From Castor canadensis (lineage: Eukaryota > Chordata > Mammalia > Rodentia > Castoridae), in the NCBI RefSeq assembly GCF_047511655.1, contig NC_133390.1:91519583-91583582 (forward strand): a stretch of 64,000 nucleotides of DNA, in the 5' to 3' direction. The position numbers were made by a program, and so were the translations under genes. The notes beneath the pieces are model-generated. The model ran no database searches. It was not told where the DNA came from and saw only the letters and a program-made list of their open reading frames with translations. This document shows positions 22,130 through 34,690 of this stretch, in pieces. Each line of letters opens with the position of its first letter. The stretch's first letter is position 1.

Positions 22130-22586
22130 TCTAACAATAGCATTTCTTCCCATACTTATCAGATAATAATTTGGCCTTCCACAGGAAGGACCCTCCTTTT
22201 TCCTCCATTTACTTATTTGTTTATTAAATACATTAGTACAGAGTCATAGACTCCTGTTTTCTTCAGTGAATTATAGTCATACTGTCTTTATTTATTTTGG
22301 TATTCAAATTGCTTTAGCTTTGGGCAAGGAACTATTTCAACTTAGCTCTCATTCTTACAAAATACTCTCATCATTTTTTAAAACATTTCCTTATTTTTTG
22401 GTGTAATAAGATGTTATGGGATCCTTTAGTACTTTCCCTGTCTCAGCCCTAGATTCAGTTGTTACTTTGAGGAACACTTGTTCTTTTAGCAGAGAACAGT
22501 ATGAGAGGCCAATATATGAACAATAGGTGTGCTCATTTTTCTTTTAGGTCCTCATAGCAGACAGAGCTAGGAAGTATAGGCATATG

Positions 22587-22634
<48 letters not shown>

Positions 22635-22900
22635 CATGTTTGTATATATATATTCATACAAACATTTACATGACAATATCTGCATGAATATACACATGTA
22701 AATATTTAAGATATCATTAGTTCACACCAAGACCTCCAATTCAGAACGCATAGTCTTGATCACTGCAAATATTTTCTTCTGTACTCCCACCAAAATAAGG
22801 GTATAGCACAGAATCCAAAGTGATTCAGAGAATATTGCCTCAGTCCTATTTATGATTGTTCTATATTCCTTACTTAAAATCCCTTCCCCCATTCAAGAGG
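22130..22900. mobile_element. Fossil L1-like element, copy A, right part
   Basis: It continues the interrupted repeat: 'tggccttccacaggaagg...tactttccctgtctcagccctagattcag...tcttttagcagagaacagtatgag...cctcatagcagacagagctaggaa', then a CA/TA-rich stretch and 'agttcacaccaagacctccaattc'. The last motif is matched at 58,020-58,045 in copy B (agctcacaccaatacctccaattc). Confidence 0.6.
22589..22634. repeat. (CA)n(TA)n compound microsatellite
   Basis: About 16 CA units run directly into about 7 TA units. It lies at the point where this fossil repeat family normally carries a TA/CA-rich stretch. Confidence 0.9.
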
Positions 22901-23570
22901 AAATATTGTGTCTTTAAAGATTCAATTTTGTCCATGGTCTGTATCTGAACTATTTTTTGTAAAATAGTGATGGAGATTTAAGAAAATGGAGACTTGATTT
23001 TCTCCTAGAATTTGGAGTTTGTTACTAGCAACTGTTTTAAATACTTTGAGATAATTCATAAAAAATAGATCAAATCCTAACACAACAGCAAGTCTGTCCA
23101 CCTTAGGCATAGGCTTACCCTGAAAGTAGGTGAAGATATGTAGGCGAACCTCTTTCAGGTGATAGTGTAAGAGAGGTGGTAACATAGGATGAGATCTCCC
23201 ACATCTCTAGATGCTAGCGTGTGGGGAAGATGCATTCCCAGGAGAGGGACACAAGGTACTCCAGATTCTCCTAGGAAGAATAAGTAACTATGATCAGGCT
23301 CAAGCACAATGTCATTGCCATTATGTCAGTCACCCAGCCAATTCGTGCAAGCCCAGTAGCTGAGCAGTGACTACAATAAACCAGCCTTGAGGGTGATAAC
23401 CTGAGTCCATGGTCCACACCTGCATGCATCCTGAGCCTTCAAAACAATCTTGCTCACTGGAACTTGTAGCCATTTGTTTTCCCTTATGTCCTTTGTGTTG
23501 AGACACCAGCCAGCCTGTGATGCCTTTAGAAACAGGTAGCATTGAGTCTAGTTTTACCTCCACTGATAAG
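22901..23570. other. Unassigned sequence
   Basis: No gene or repeat recognised. Confidence 0.4.
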
Positions 23571-23574
23571 CTTG

Positions 23575-23710
23575 TAGTCTTGTAGAATAATAACCTCCCT
23601 AAGCCTCTGTCCTTCACTTATAACATGAAAAGTATGCAAGATTGTTATATGAATTTTATACAATAAATATAAAGCCCATAGCCGGTAGTCAGGTCTTAGA
23701 TAAATGTAGA
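23575..23710 (+). mobile_element. MIR-like relic
   Basis: 'aataataacctccctaagcctctgtccttcacttataacatgaaaag...attgttatatgaat' parallels the MIR sense order (taacctctctgtgcctcagtttcctc...aaaatgggg...gttgtgagg). Confidence 0.5.
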
Positions 23711-25798
23711 CTTTATCAAGAATATAAAGGATCATAATACCTGAAGAATGTTTAGTTATGTTCTTAAGCAAAATAATTTGCCTCATAGGAGAGCTTAGAG
23801 TCTAGTTTCAGGGGAGAACTGAGCTGGGCCAAGTGAACTACCATTCCTTTTAGATTACCTCTTAGTGTGGATTGGCTAACAGCTAGCAAGACTGTTTCCT
23901 ACATGCACCAGCCAGACTTTTACAGTAATGTAATGGTTTGGATTCATGTACTTTGTTATTGAATTTTTAGTTGATTTCATAACTGAAAATATACTAGCTC
24001 ATGGTCTGTTGTTATCCTAAGAACACCTGTAAATATTGGATTTTCTTCGGAACTTACATTGCCAGATGTGGTGCAGCCAAGGACTGAAACTAAACACAAA
24101 CAGTCCCTTGCCAAGGTATTCTCTGATTGGGCTTGCTGTCCTTGCAGGCTTTATTTCTCTTGCAAAAAAATCTACATTCCCCCAGTTTTCTCTGCCAGGA
24201 TTACATGTTCACAAACCATGCAACATGGCCAGCTTCCCCTATTACCTAAGGATGACTAGTAGGTAAAATATGGCTTTTGTTCTTCTCTTACCAGAGCACT
24301 CATATACTAAGCTGCTGATGGATGGCACATTAATATTGGAATGCACATCTCCTAGCAATGCCACACAAAAAGAAATGCCTTGAGCCACAACCTCAAAATC
24401 TTTCTGCTCTACAAGCACCATTTTCCCAACTCAGATGTCTTCATGGGCTACACAAGACAAGTACATCTGTCACCCAGGTATAAGGGGATGGAAGACAAAA
24501 GGACTATGTGAACAGTGGTGAACAAGTCCCACCTAAAGACACTAACATTGGGTTATTTTTCAAACATTGTACTGGCTGACCAAAACACATGACCAACTTG
24601 TAACTTCTGCCCTAACCTGATGTTTGCTCTTCATAGACTTTGATTTGATGAAGACAAAGTAAGGAAGTCAAAGATGGGGTCCTATCCTTAACTCTGCCAC
24701 CAACAGGCTCCAAGACTTCTGGAAGTACTTGACTTCCCTGGGCCCAGGGTCCTCCATAGTTAGATGAGGGCATGAAGCTTCCAATAGACATGAAGTCCCC
24801 TACCTTTTCATGGTTCTTAAATTTAGACTCATCCCAGTCTAGTCCTGCAGATTTTACTCCTACTTGGAGACTGACCTAAGTTTAGGAGGACCTGAAGCTT
24901 ATATAATCTGTGGGTCTCTCTTTATGAATAATAAAAACAAAATTATGAATGTAGATGTAGGTCAATAGTGAATATTGATTCAAAATGGAAAAAAAGGTCA
25001 CAAAAACACAACTTCATATACTTAACAAAAACTATAAATACCACAAAAAATAAGATTTGTATTAATTTGTATTAAAAACATAAAATATGTAGTAATTTAT
25101 AAAAAAGAACTTCTGTAAACACTTATCTTTTACATTTTGGGCTATATACTCTTTACCACTTCAAATTCTATAATATACTTTTCTATAGAAAGACTAGAAA
25201 GTTAATTCAGATTTTCCAGTCATGTGGTTGATCAAATAACTTAGAAATAATTTAGAAAATTCGTTTCAGTTTCACAATTCACTACTGGCAATGTCATGTG
25301 CATTGTTAGTACTGTTGTCGAGTTTAGGAAAACCTTCTATCAAGCTGTAAGAGTTCAGACATTCACGTTTCCTTGGGTAGAGGCTAATGTGAAATGGTCC
25401 TTAAAGCTGATGATACTCATTAACCAGGACTTTGGGAGGACATCAGCAGCCCACCCTCACACTCACCAAACTCCTCACCTCTCCCTAACACCTAGCTCTG
25501 CAGATGCTGGTCCGTCAGTTTAAATTGTCCTTCCTCTCTCCTTGATAACAACCCTTCTCCAAGGTCCAAGGAGATTCAGTTCCACCCCTGGGCTATCCTT
25601 GCCTTTTGCTCACAAGACTAGAAGAGAATCCTTCCATAATGTTATAGTTCTGTTTGTGTGCCTTCCCCATTGGACTCAAATTACCATGAGGGAAGATACT
25701 GGATCTTTCTACCTGCCTAGTATAAGACCTGTGTCAAAAAAAGATGCTCATTATGTGTGTCACAAACTGAGCTACAGCATGGATGCAAGAAATGCCAC
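23711..25798. other. Unassigned sequence
   Basis: About 2.1 kb without a recognised repeat, gene or RNA. Confidence 0.4.
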
Positions 25799-25950
25799 AA
25801 TTCTTTACCTTTTGTTTATTTGTTTATTTATTTTTTGAAACAGGATCTCCCTATGTATCCCAGGCTGGCCTTGAATTCATGATCCTCCTGCCTCTGCCGA
25901 GGGTTGGGATCACATGTGTACACCACAATAGCCAGCAACTCTTTACCTTT
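25799..25950 (-). mobile_element. B1-like (7SL-derived) SINE with TSD
   Basis: Body about 25,813-25,936 on minus. On plus it reads tttatttattttttgaaacaggatctccctatgtatcccaggctggccttgaattcatgatcctcctgcctc in consecutive motifs, the usual reverse complement of a monomeric B1. Flanking repeats are aattctttaccttt (25,799-25,812) and aactctttaccttt (25,937-25,950), a 13/14 match. Confidence 0.9.
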
Positions 25951-28900
25951 CTAAAACAAACTTCCTTCTGCTGTGATTTGTCAGTTGATAATTGGTGATA
26001 AAAACATCACCAATTGGGCTCAGGCAGTATATGAAAATAAAGGGCTCTCTCACACTGCTAGTCAGCTTTGGTTATCCCCAACACTGTTTCCCTTTTGCAG
26101 CGAGGATGATGAGGCATGGTCCTCTCATTCACCTCTGCCTGGCTACCAGGGATCTCTTTCCTGGCTGTCAAGATGGTGGCCCTAGGTGGGAGCACTTAAA
26201 TCATCTAGATGTTCATCCTCCTTCTGAGGTACAGTCACATTTAGGAGTTGCAAATGTGAGCAAGGGGCAGATCTATGCCAACTTGTAGTTCTTATTTATG
26301 TTCTTTAGAGGCCTGGAAATCTCCTCAAGAGAACTAAATAAAAAGTCATCAAATATGTATATGCCTAGCAGGCTTAGAGAAGAAAATGAAACAAAAAAAG
26401 AAGGAAGGAAGGAAGGGAAAAAATTCCAACAATTTAGTTTCAAGATCTTAATTGGCTTTTTTCCTAGAATTGGGCAACACTTCATTCTATTAATCAGAGT
26501 AAGGGTTCCAAAGAGCCAAGTAGAAGAGACTGGTCTTACAGACAGTAAAGGGCTGAAGAAAGTAGAAATGAAAAACCAAAAAAAGCAGGTTGGCCATTTC
26601 AAAGTTACTTTTCTTGTAAGCCTGGGACAGGGTTACAGAAAGATAGAAAAAAAAAATGGTTAGTATTCGGTTACTTCAGGTTCTATTTTCTCATATAAAG
26701 ATTAACACAATTAAAAACTGGCCTGTTGGAGAAATTTGGCTCTTTTCTCTATAATCCTGATTTCTCTTCTCACAGGATCAGATAAACAGCTTAGTTTCAG
26801 CTTGGTGCTGCCAAATTTTAGCATAAGTGACTCCATTTTCATTTTTTTACCCTAGGTTGTACAAGACCCTAGTCCAAAACAATGGCTTTCTATATATTTT
26901 TTTTTATTAAAGGCAGGAAAGAATGAAGGGATGAAAAGAGAAGGGAAAAATTTGTCTTGTGCAAAAATACCCAGAAACTCAAGACACTCAAGTCTGGTTT
27001 ACCTTTTTCTATGGATGAAAAATACAATTACTTCATCCATTTTCTAATGAGTCTGTTCAAACAAGATAATAATAATAAAATAAGGCACAGATTAATTTCT
27101 GTAATAACTTATTAATATACTAACCTGTCACAAACGTTTATTGAAAGAATCAATCAATGAACAAGTTCTCGTGGTTAGCTCATATTGTGAATCTATTCTT
27201 TCAAAACTGCATTAAAGCAAAGGTGTCCCTCTCTTCACATCTACAAAGTCGTACAGGTGAAAATAGTAATTAGAAATCATTCCTTCACTGCACAGAAAAA
27301 AAAACAGACCAGACTTACTAATTTCTGTTACAATGATGTGATTTCCTCCTTGGTTTCAGAAAAATTCTTTAAGCTTACTCCGTATTTTACAGAAAGTGGT
27401 TAAGATAGATGAGATCTTGCATTTGGTTCCTTGCGGCGAAGTTCAAACTACACTAGAAGAATAAATAAATAAATAAAGTAGTAGAGCAAACCATTTTCCC
27501 TTTAATCAGAACTTCTTTAAAGGAAGTTAAATTATAATTTCTAATGTCATGATCAAAAGACAGATCTCCAGAGAGATCAGGCAGCCCTGATCTACTATAT
27601 TCTTCCAAGGCTGATGTTATGTCGTAGAAGGGAGAAGTGGAGTTTCACTCCCTCGCGTCATCTGATCATTAACTGATATAGCAGAACAAAATGGCTCACC
27701 AAGCTCTTTTCTAGTAAGCAGGACTTATTTAAATTCCTTTCCCTCCCCAATCCCCCTTTTCTTTAAAATCTGCAGCAAATTACCAGTATTGATAAACCAT
27801 TAGAAAATAAAATAAGAGACAATCTTATTGACAGCTAAATGAAGTGATGTTCTGGGTTGTGTTGGTTTTCGCAATTGAGCTTTTTGTATTCATTAAAACT
27901 CTGCAAGCAGCATGTGTTAAATTTTTGATATATGTAGTACATACTGAAATCTTTATCTACATTAACTGAGACACCAATTTGTACCCCTGTTGCACCATAA
28001 TAGACTAATTTATTGTGGTTTCTCAAGGTCTTCAATTAAAAAAAAACCTGGAGTTTTTTAAGGGGCCTAAATCAATTTCATTTTCGGATGCACCAGAACT
28101 TGTCAAGGTCTATGTCTCTTTTGTCAATGCAAATGGATTGCTTGAGCTCCTGTGTTGTTTGCAGCAGCCAGCGGCTTGACAGATTAGCAAGTAGGCTTAG
28201 ACTACTTGGACAACTACACAAATTCAGTGAGTAAAATGACAAAGAAAAGCCATGGAATTCCCAACTATCTTTGAGGAGACAAAAAAGGTTTTCTGCGGAC
28301 ACATAAATGAAAATTGGAAACAGAAATAAACCCCACAGAGCTGAAAATATGCATCCATCTAGAGTGGCAATAATCACTCCCCATCATTCTTAAGCAAGTT
28401 CTTGACCTGCCTCCTTTGATAGTTTCCAGTTTTCTTACTCTCCTATTTGAACTTCAGCAGAGGCATTTCAATTTGGTCAGTGATGCAGTCTATGCAACCT
28501 AGACAAGAGTCTGAGCTCAATAAATATCATCAATGGATAGACTTTCCAAGGAGAAAGAACAAATTCATTGAACAAATACTTTTTAAACCAAAGTTGTTAT
28601 CATGAGGGTCATGAGACCTTGAAAACTTGATGAAAGCTATAGCGTCTCTCTCTCCCCCTCCCCTCCCTCTCCTCTTTTTTCCCTCTTTCTTTTTTCTCCA
28701 GAAAAAAATGCTTAGCTGTTTTTGAATATTAAATTTTCCATATAACTTCAGAATCCCTTAAAATCCCAAGGGCTGACCTTAGGGTAAGATACCCTCTCTG
28801 GTTCACACAGTGCCAAGACACTAGGTTGTTTAATTCTAGAGTGGCGAGAAATATGCAGAGTGTGGAGAAGAAACTGATCCAATTGGGTAGCATGATCCTT

Positions 28901-29765
28901 TGCTTAATCTTCCTAGAAGTATCCTAATTCAGTCAAGCAACCAATCCAAGAATTAATTTGATATACTAATCACTGTTCACAGCCCAGAAAATATAAAAGA
29001 GATAATGAGCAAATTTGTCAAAAGCCACATAAAATTTTCCTCCTTTCTCTTCCAAATGCACTAGTTGATTTTTCCCTAGGGTGACTGAGTTAAAGAATTC
29101 TTCTTAGATTTTGCTTCTTCCTTATGGAAGGAGTTCAGAATATTCAAGAGCAGATTTTTATCCTGAAGCAGACTGATCCCAGAATAAGAGGTCTCCTCAT
29201 TTTGCTATCTTGAAATAGAAGTCTATCGTGTGAATCAGGAAGACCTCTGAATGTATCTGAATCTCAGGCAATACAGGAGGACACAAGCAGCTGTCCTTCT
29301 TGTGGGATAAAGAGAATATAGGATTTAACAAATATTGACTGTATTCATTGCTCTTATTATTTTTATAGCATTTCTGAGGGAATCCATCAACTGATCAGAT
29401 CTAATGATGATCACATTTTTGTGTCATATACTGTATAAGTTGGGTTTGGTTTTGGTCTCTAGTTTTGAGTCCTCAGAATACTGAAAGGCTTCATGTTACC
29501 CACACCTCATTCTAACATTGCTGTCCCGTTTCATCTTGTACCAGGAAAATCTGACCAACAGCCAAAATTTTTAGTCAGATTATGAAATGATCTGTTATGA
29601 AATCCTAATACTTTGGCACAATTCAGACAAGAAATATGCAGATCCAAAATTTAGGAGAAATTTTAATTGAAAAAATGAACACATCCTTTAGGAGTCTCTG
29701 AATATGGCTTTCATAACAAGAGGGAAATCTTCATATTTCAACAAAAGAAGTGATAATTCCTCCTA
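25951..29765. other. Repeat-poor unassigned sequence
   Basis: This is the longest stretch (about 3.8 kb) with almost no recognisable transposon relic. It has only a GGAA run (26,399-26,418), an AATA run (about 27,459-27,476) and a pyrimidine-rich patch (28,643-28,700). No exon-like frame is supported. A roughly 120-codon frame at 26,298-26,663 is Lys/Glu-rich and overlaps an open frame on the other strand, so it is not convincing. Confidence 0.45.
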
Positions 29766-29769
29766 CCCC

Positions 29770-29960
29770 AAGCCACTAATTGACTGGATAACCTCAAGCC
29801 ATTTGCCTAATTACTTTTATCTTTGGTTTTCTTACACTTAAAATGATAATAGTAATGTTATCTTTAAGGTAGTTGGAAAGATTTATCAGGATTATGTCTA
29901 TAAAACACTGAGGGTAGGGCTTAGTAGCACAAAATGGGCATTCAATATATAAAAGTTGCC
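29770..29960 (+). mobile_element. MIR SINE relic
   Basis: 'ctaattgactggataacctcaagccatttgcctaatta...cttaaaatgataatagtaatgttatc...gttggaaagattta...gcacaaaatgggcattcaat' fits MIR in the sense direction. Confidence 0.65.
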
Positions 29961-30271
29961 GCCTTGAAACTTCCAGGGGACCGAGGAAGGATGAACTAAT
30001 AGAAGCAGAAAGAGATTATAAACTGGTCAGAAGACCAACAGGACAATGGTGAACTGTCCAGTCTTCAAAATGAAATCAATTTTCAGTAAAAAAAAAAGAA
30101 AAAATACAGAGATTTGAATTTCAAGGCTGTCCCTTTTTGAGGGTGCTGGGAAGAGGGACAAATGTGACTTCTACTAAGAGATGAGGGTAGCGACAAGGAA
30201 AATGGCAGGCCACATTTATGACAGAAGAGGAAAAATAGTCAAAGAAACTTAAACCTTAGAAATGAAATCAA
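29961..30271. other. Unassigned sequence
   Basis: Nothing recognised. Confidence 0.4.
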
Positions 30272-30387
30272 GCTGGGCACGGTGGTATTCATTTGCAATC
30301 CTCAAGAGGCAGAGGAAGGTTATGTTGAGAGTTTAAGGCCAGCCTGGGCTACCTAGTGAGACTCTGTCTCAAAAATAAATAAATAAG
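30272..30387 (+). mobile_element. B1-like (7SL-derived) SINE
   Basis: 'gctgggcacggtggtattcatttgcaatcctc' then 'gagtttaaggccagcctgggctacctagtgagactctgtctc' and an AAAAATAAATAAATAA tail is a full-length monomeric B1-like SINE. The flanking aaatcaag/aagtcaag repeat is weak. Confidence 0.92.
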
Positions 30388-32078
30388 TCAAGGTTCCACT
30401 TGTTTGCCAATAATAAAACTTTAATAAGTCACTTTAGAAAGGAAAGACAAGTACCACAGAGGCCAAGAAAGTCATCAATATGTGTTCTCAGAAGTAGCAA
30501 GCGCTTAGAGTGAATGAAAATACATCCAAGTCACAGCAAAAGAAACACCATGGGCCCAAAGCCAGTAACTGTTCTTGGACCAACAAAAATTTTTCATGTG
30601 ACACTAAATTTAACCGACTAGAATTCTTTGCAAAAATAGCCTTCTATTCAACCTTCAAATGAAGAACTTGCATTTAATAAGAAATGTTCACTTTCTCACA
30701 GAGATGGAACTCCCTGTCCTAAGCTTAGCTATTCCTGGAGGAGCAGGTCCACATTGTGGCAAATATGCTTCAGGTCTGAATGACTAGGGCATTCATAGGT
30801 TGACAGCAAGAAAGGTTCCTGCTCCCAACAAGGAAGACAGGATGGAGATTCCTCTCTGAAGGGAGGCCACTAACCTTGTCTATGAGGATGAAACACATCG
30901 AGAGAAAAGGTAGAGTTTGGGAATAAATGACTGGTGTAATTAAGGCTATTGTTAAGAAAGAACTTAGTTATTAAAGGATAAAAGAGTCAGCAGCAAGTTT
31001 AAGCAATGAAACAATGTGCCATGGGCGGTTTCTCAAATTCCTGCTTACTTTAGGAAATTATGGTGGCCTAATCAAAGAGCATCCTCATCCTATAATAGTC
31101 AGAGAAAATAAAGGGAGTAGAGAAGGACAAAAGAACCCAGATAACTCATTTCTGAGACAACAGCCAACTCTGCACTAAGAACATCAGCAGGTTAATTAAG
31201 AAGTCTGTTAGAGCAATGAGACTAGCACATTTTCATTTGCAGAAGATACTGAGCGTTAACACATGAGCATAACTAATAATTATGGAACAGTAGCATGCCT
31301 CTGCAGAAGGAAGGATGTTAGAGACGACTTCTTAGCCCAAAGAGAGAAAAGTGTCCCCTTGCTTACTCAACCCGCACCACTCTTATACTAATGAGAAAGC
31401 AGCTCTGTCACGACTTGTGTCTGTTGTCTACCTATGAAGTCAGCTGATGGAGAATTCAGATTCACATACTTCATGGAACTTTCCTTATTCTACTCCTTTT
31501 CCTTTGGGGAGCTAAAAAGAAAATGATTAACTATAAAGTATTCATAAACTCTATGTTATATGAATGCTTCTTCAATTGCAAGAAACTGAGAGTTCTAAGT
31601 TAAATAATAAGGAATTTATTCCTGCTTTCATCAAATGTAAGACAACAGTTCTAAAGCAATCCATTATTCTATAAACCACTAAGAAAATAAACATTGCTGA
31701 TTAAACTGACACAATGCTCTCTAATGTCTTAAAAGTTTTTATACCTATTGAAAGAGAATTATACAAATAAATTTGTATCTACAGCCATCAATCAAATATA
31801 TTACTTTATATTCAAAAATATTTTCACATTCAAATATGAATCTTCTGTCACCTTTTAAATTGAGAGTCATAATATCCATGGGGTTTTTTCCATTCAATAT
31901 CATCCTCTATGATATCAAAAGATTGATAACATGTCTTGAAAGATTGCTCCTCTGTTGCCTCTTGGATTTTTCTTCCAAGCACAGACACTGTTTATGCAAG
32001 TTTTGATGATGATGCTTTCTTTATGTGAAGATATCAATAGAAGGTTCTCAAACAGAAAACAGAATCCTTACTCTAATG
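30388..32078. other. Unassigned sequence
   Basis: About 1.7 kb with no recognised gene or repeat. Confidence 0.4.
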
Positions 32079-32113
32079 CCCTTTGATGGTTTGTTGAGTA
32101 AACCATCAAGGGG
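32079..32113. repeat. 14-bp inverted repeat (hairpin)
   Basis: ccctttgatggttt (32,079-32,092) and aaaccatcaagggg (32,100-32,113) are complementary at 13 of 14 positions, with a 7-nt loop. Confidence 0.8.
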
Positions 32114-32179
32114 TTGCAGACAAGCCTTGTCATAGAAAATAACAATCAAATTGACACATGTACAGGCAATGGCAACTAT

Positions 32180-32940
32180 GTCAGGACTGCCCCTGGCCAA
32201 TAGTGATTATAAGATATGATCATGCCAAAATATATTCTGACTTTAGAGATGTTGAACCAAGAAAAGAAATTGCAACTTAGAATCAACAAAATACCTCGTC
32301 TTAACAAAAAACCTGAAGATATTATGGTGTGTGGCAGGTTAATTGCACAATTGGACGACTCAATGTCATCAGGGGTCCAGGTTCATTTCATTTTTTTCTG
32401 CTCAATCATCCTTAGCATGGTATCCTGTGCTCAGCTCACTGTTTTCATGGGCTCCAATGGCATCAGAGTTGCAGGAGTCATAAGCAAATATGACATCCTC
32501 AGCAACAGTTGTCTTCTCCCAAGTATCCCTTTTCATCAGTAAGCATAACAATCCCTTTGAAGAATATTCCAGTCACACATGTAATTGCTGCACTCTTCCA
32601 TTGTCACTGTGAAGGAATTGGAGCTTCATGTTAACAAATCTTCTGGTTTGTCAAAAATAATTTCAAAAAAGCTGGGTTTCCCTGGAGAATCTCCGGATTT
32701 TTATATACTGCTTCATGTTGCCCACATGAAAGAGCTTCAGTCCTATGGTTATTCAGGTCATTCTCTGGTGACCTAGCTGGGAGAGGGAGGGTGCTGAAAA
32801 TGACAACTGCAGCAGTTCCAAAGGTATGGCTTACACTTAGTTCTGTGTAACTAAAGGACCAGATGCTGCCAGAAGATGATGTCCAAACAGGAGACAGAAC
32901 ACCTGCTGAGGGACTTTGGACACACTGCTCAAGGTAGAAA
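32180..32940. other. Unassigned segment, possible decayed retrocopy
   Basis: Several stop-free stretches occur in changing frames on both strands, including a minus-strand stretch of about 33 codons across 32,405-32,505. On plus there is a 108-codon frame at 32,216-32,542 and a 63-codon frame at 32,585-32,776. I do not recognise a protein family in any frame. There is no poly(A) or TSD evidence, so the pseudogene idea is only a possibility. Confidence 0.2.
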
Positions 32941-33569
32941 ACCTAGTGAAAGTTCCTTGAGGCTCCACTTAGAAGTTCTAACCTGGCAAAAAGGTGTTGA
33001 TGTCACTACAAGAACCACTAGGAGTCCTTCCAGCAGACCCTAGTTTTAGCACCTGTCCAACTTTAGCCTACTGACCACCCTTCTATCCACCTCTTCAATC
33101 CCATGACACAGCTGCCAGCCTCTCCCTGAACAGTGCCTTCCTTGCCCCTGGCTCTCTCCTCCATCCTCTTTGTCCCCTTCTGGCTCTCATCCCCTTTCAC
33201 ATGGGCTTTGACTTGCTTCTAATTTATTTGGGCTAACAGTTGTGGGCTTTTCCTCCTACTTGCTATAACCATTCCATCAATGTTCTTTCTCCTATAGTGT
33301 CTTATGTTAGCTGTCTGTCCATTTCCTCCAGATCTTAGTCTGACTTCACTTGTGACTGCATAATCTCCACCGTATCTGGAAAAAACTTGACAAAACTCCC
33401 AACTCAAAATATGCAGCTACAGGATTATGGCTTAAACAGCCCAGTATGAGAAACACAAAGAGGAATACTTATTTCAAGCATGAGTTCCTTTTTTCTCCTA
33501 TTTTTCAATTTTATCCTTCCTTTCTTCCTTCCCCTCCCTTTTTATCTTCATTCTTCCTTCTTCCTTCAT
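32941..33569. other. Unassigned sequence
   Basis: Nothing recognised apart from a pyrimidine-rich patch at about 33,488-33,569. Confidence 0.4.
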
Positions 33570-33990
33570 CTCTTTCTTTTAAAGAATTTTTATATTTTAA
33601 ATATTAAAAGTACGCATGAAATTTAGGCTTATTGTACAAAGTATATAAGAAAATAATGAAGACCCAATCACCCCTGCTTCTATCACCCCACAAACATTTC
33701 AATAAATATTTTCAGGTACTATCTCCTTGTTTTTGTTTTTATTTTCAGTTTTATTTATTGGTTGATAATTTCAAGTTGTAGTGGTTTTGTTTATTTTTGT
33801 ATAAAAGAAATTGGCAACTGGTTTTCTTACATAAAATCAAGGAGTTTTCTTATATTCATACCTGTGAACTATATTCATAGTTGTAAAAATTATACCATTA
33901 ATAATTATATACCCCATTCAATTAAAGCAAGAATATATATTTTTCCCTTCTAGACTACAATAAAAGGCAGAAACATTTTTATCATTTTTA
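33570..33990. mobile_element. Ancient LINE-like relic
   Basis: 'aatattaaaagtacgcatgaaatttaggcttattgtacaaagtat...acccaatcacccctgcttctatcacccc...aacatttcaataaatattttcagg' matches a common ancient LINE 3' pattern. The same pattern appears at 61,140-61,416. Confidence 0.5.
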
Positions 33991-34414
33991 TATTTTAGAG
34001 TTCTTTTAACACAGAAGTTACTCAAAAATTTATGGAATGAGTATTCTGGAATATACAATCTCAAATACAATCAAGTGGGTGCCCTTCTCACTAATTTTGA
34101 ATACTACTTTGTATTGCTTAACCTAATTTTGATCTTACCTGCTCAAGTTCAAATAGAAAATTCCATTTCATCCTAAATATGTGTATCCTAGGCAAGAATA
34201 TCTTGATCTCTAGCTGTTTTAAGGAATCTATGCTCTTATTATATAATTACTCAGAGTTTCTCTGATTCCCAGTATAAAAATGAAAAATGATTGAATTCAT
34301 GTGTCCACTGAATGAAAAGATATTTAAAACTCACAGTGTTTTTATCAGTAGTCTAAAATTCCAAAGCAGAAGGAAAAAGAAATCATCTTCTCAAAGAAAA
34401 AACATCTCCTCAAG
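33991..34414. other. Unassigned sequence
   Basis: Nothing recognised. Confidence 0.4.

Positions 34415-34446
<32 letters not shown>
34415..34446. repeat. (CA)n microsatellite
   Basis: About 14 CA units with a single interruption near the right end. Confidence 0.9.
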
Positions 34447-34690
34447 ACTCTCCATACAGGAGCTATTGTCATATCCTTGTCTCATTACCCATGTTGAATT
34501 AAACACAAAAAAATAAGTTGCTTCAAACAATGATTAGCATTGTAAAATCAAGTTATGCAGAAGTTAGTGTTGCTAAATTTTCCTAAATTGTAGTTAATGA
34601 GATCTTTATAGAGAAAGTTAAAAAATTTACCTCAGTATCTATACTTGAATTAGTCCAAGGATTCTTACTTTCAGAATTAAGTAGCTTTTA

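Noticed and set aside
22589..22634. CA/TA tract as a possible replication or regulatory element
   Set aside because: It sits where the fossil L1-like family normally carries TA/CA-rich sequence, so microsatellite expansion explains it.
26298..26663. Open frame of 121 codons on plus
   Set aside because: Composition is driven by purine-rich sequence, and a 109-codon frame overlaps it on the other strand. No family signature.
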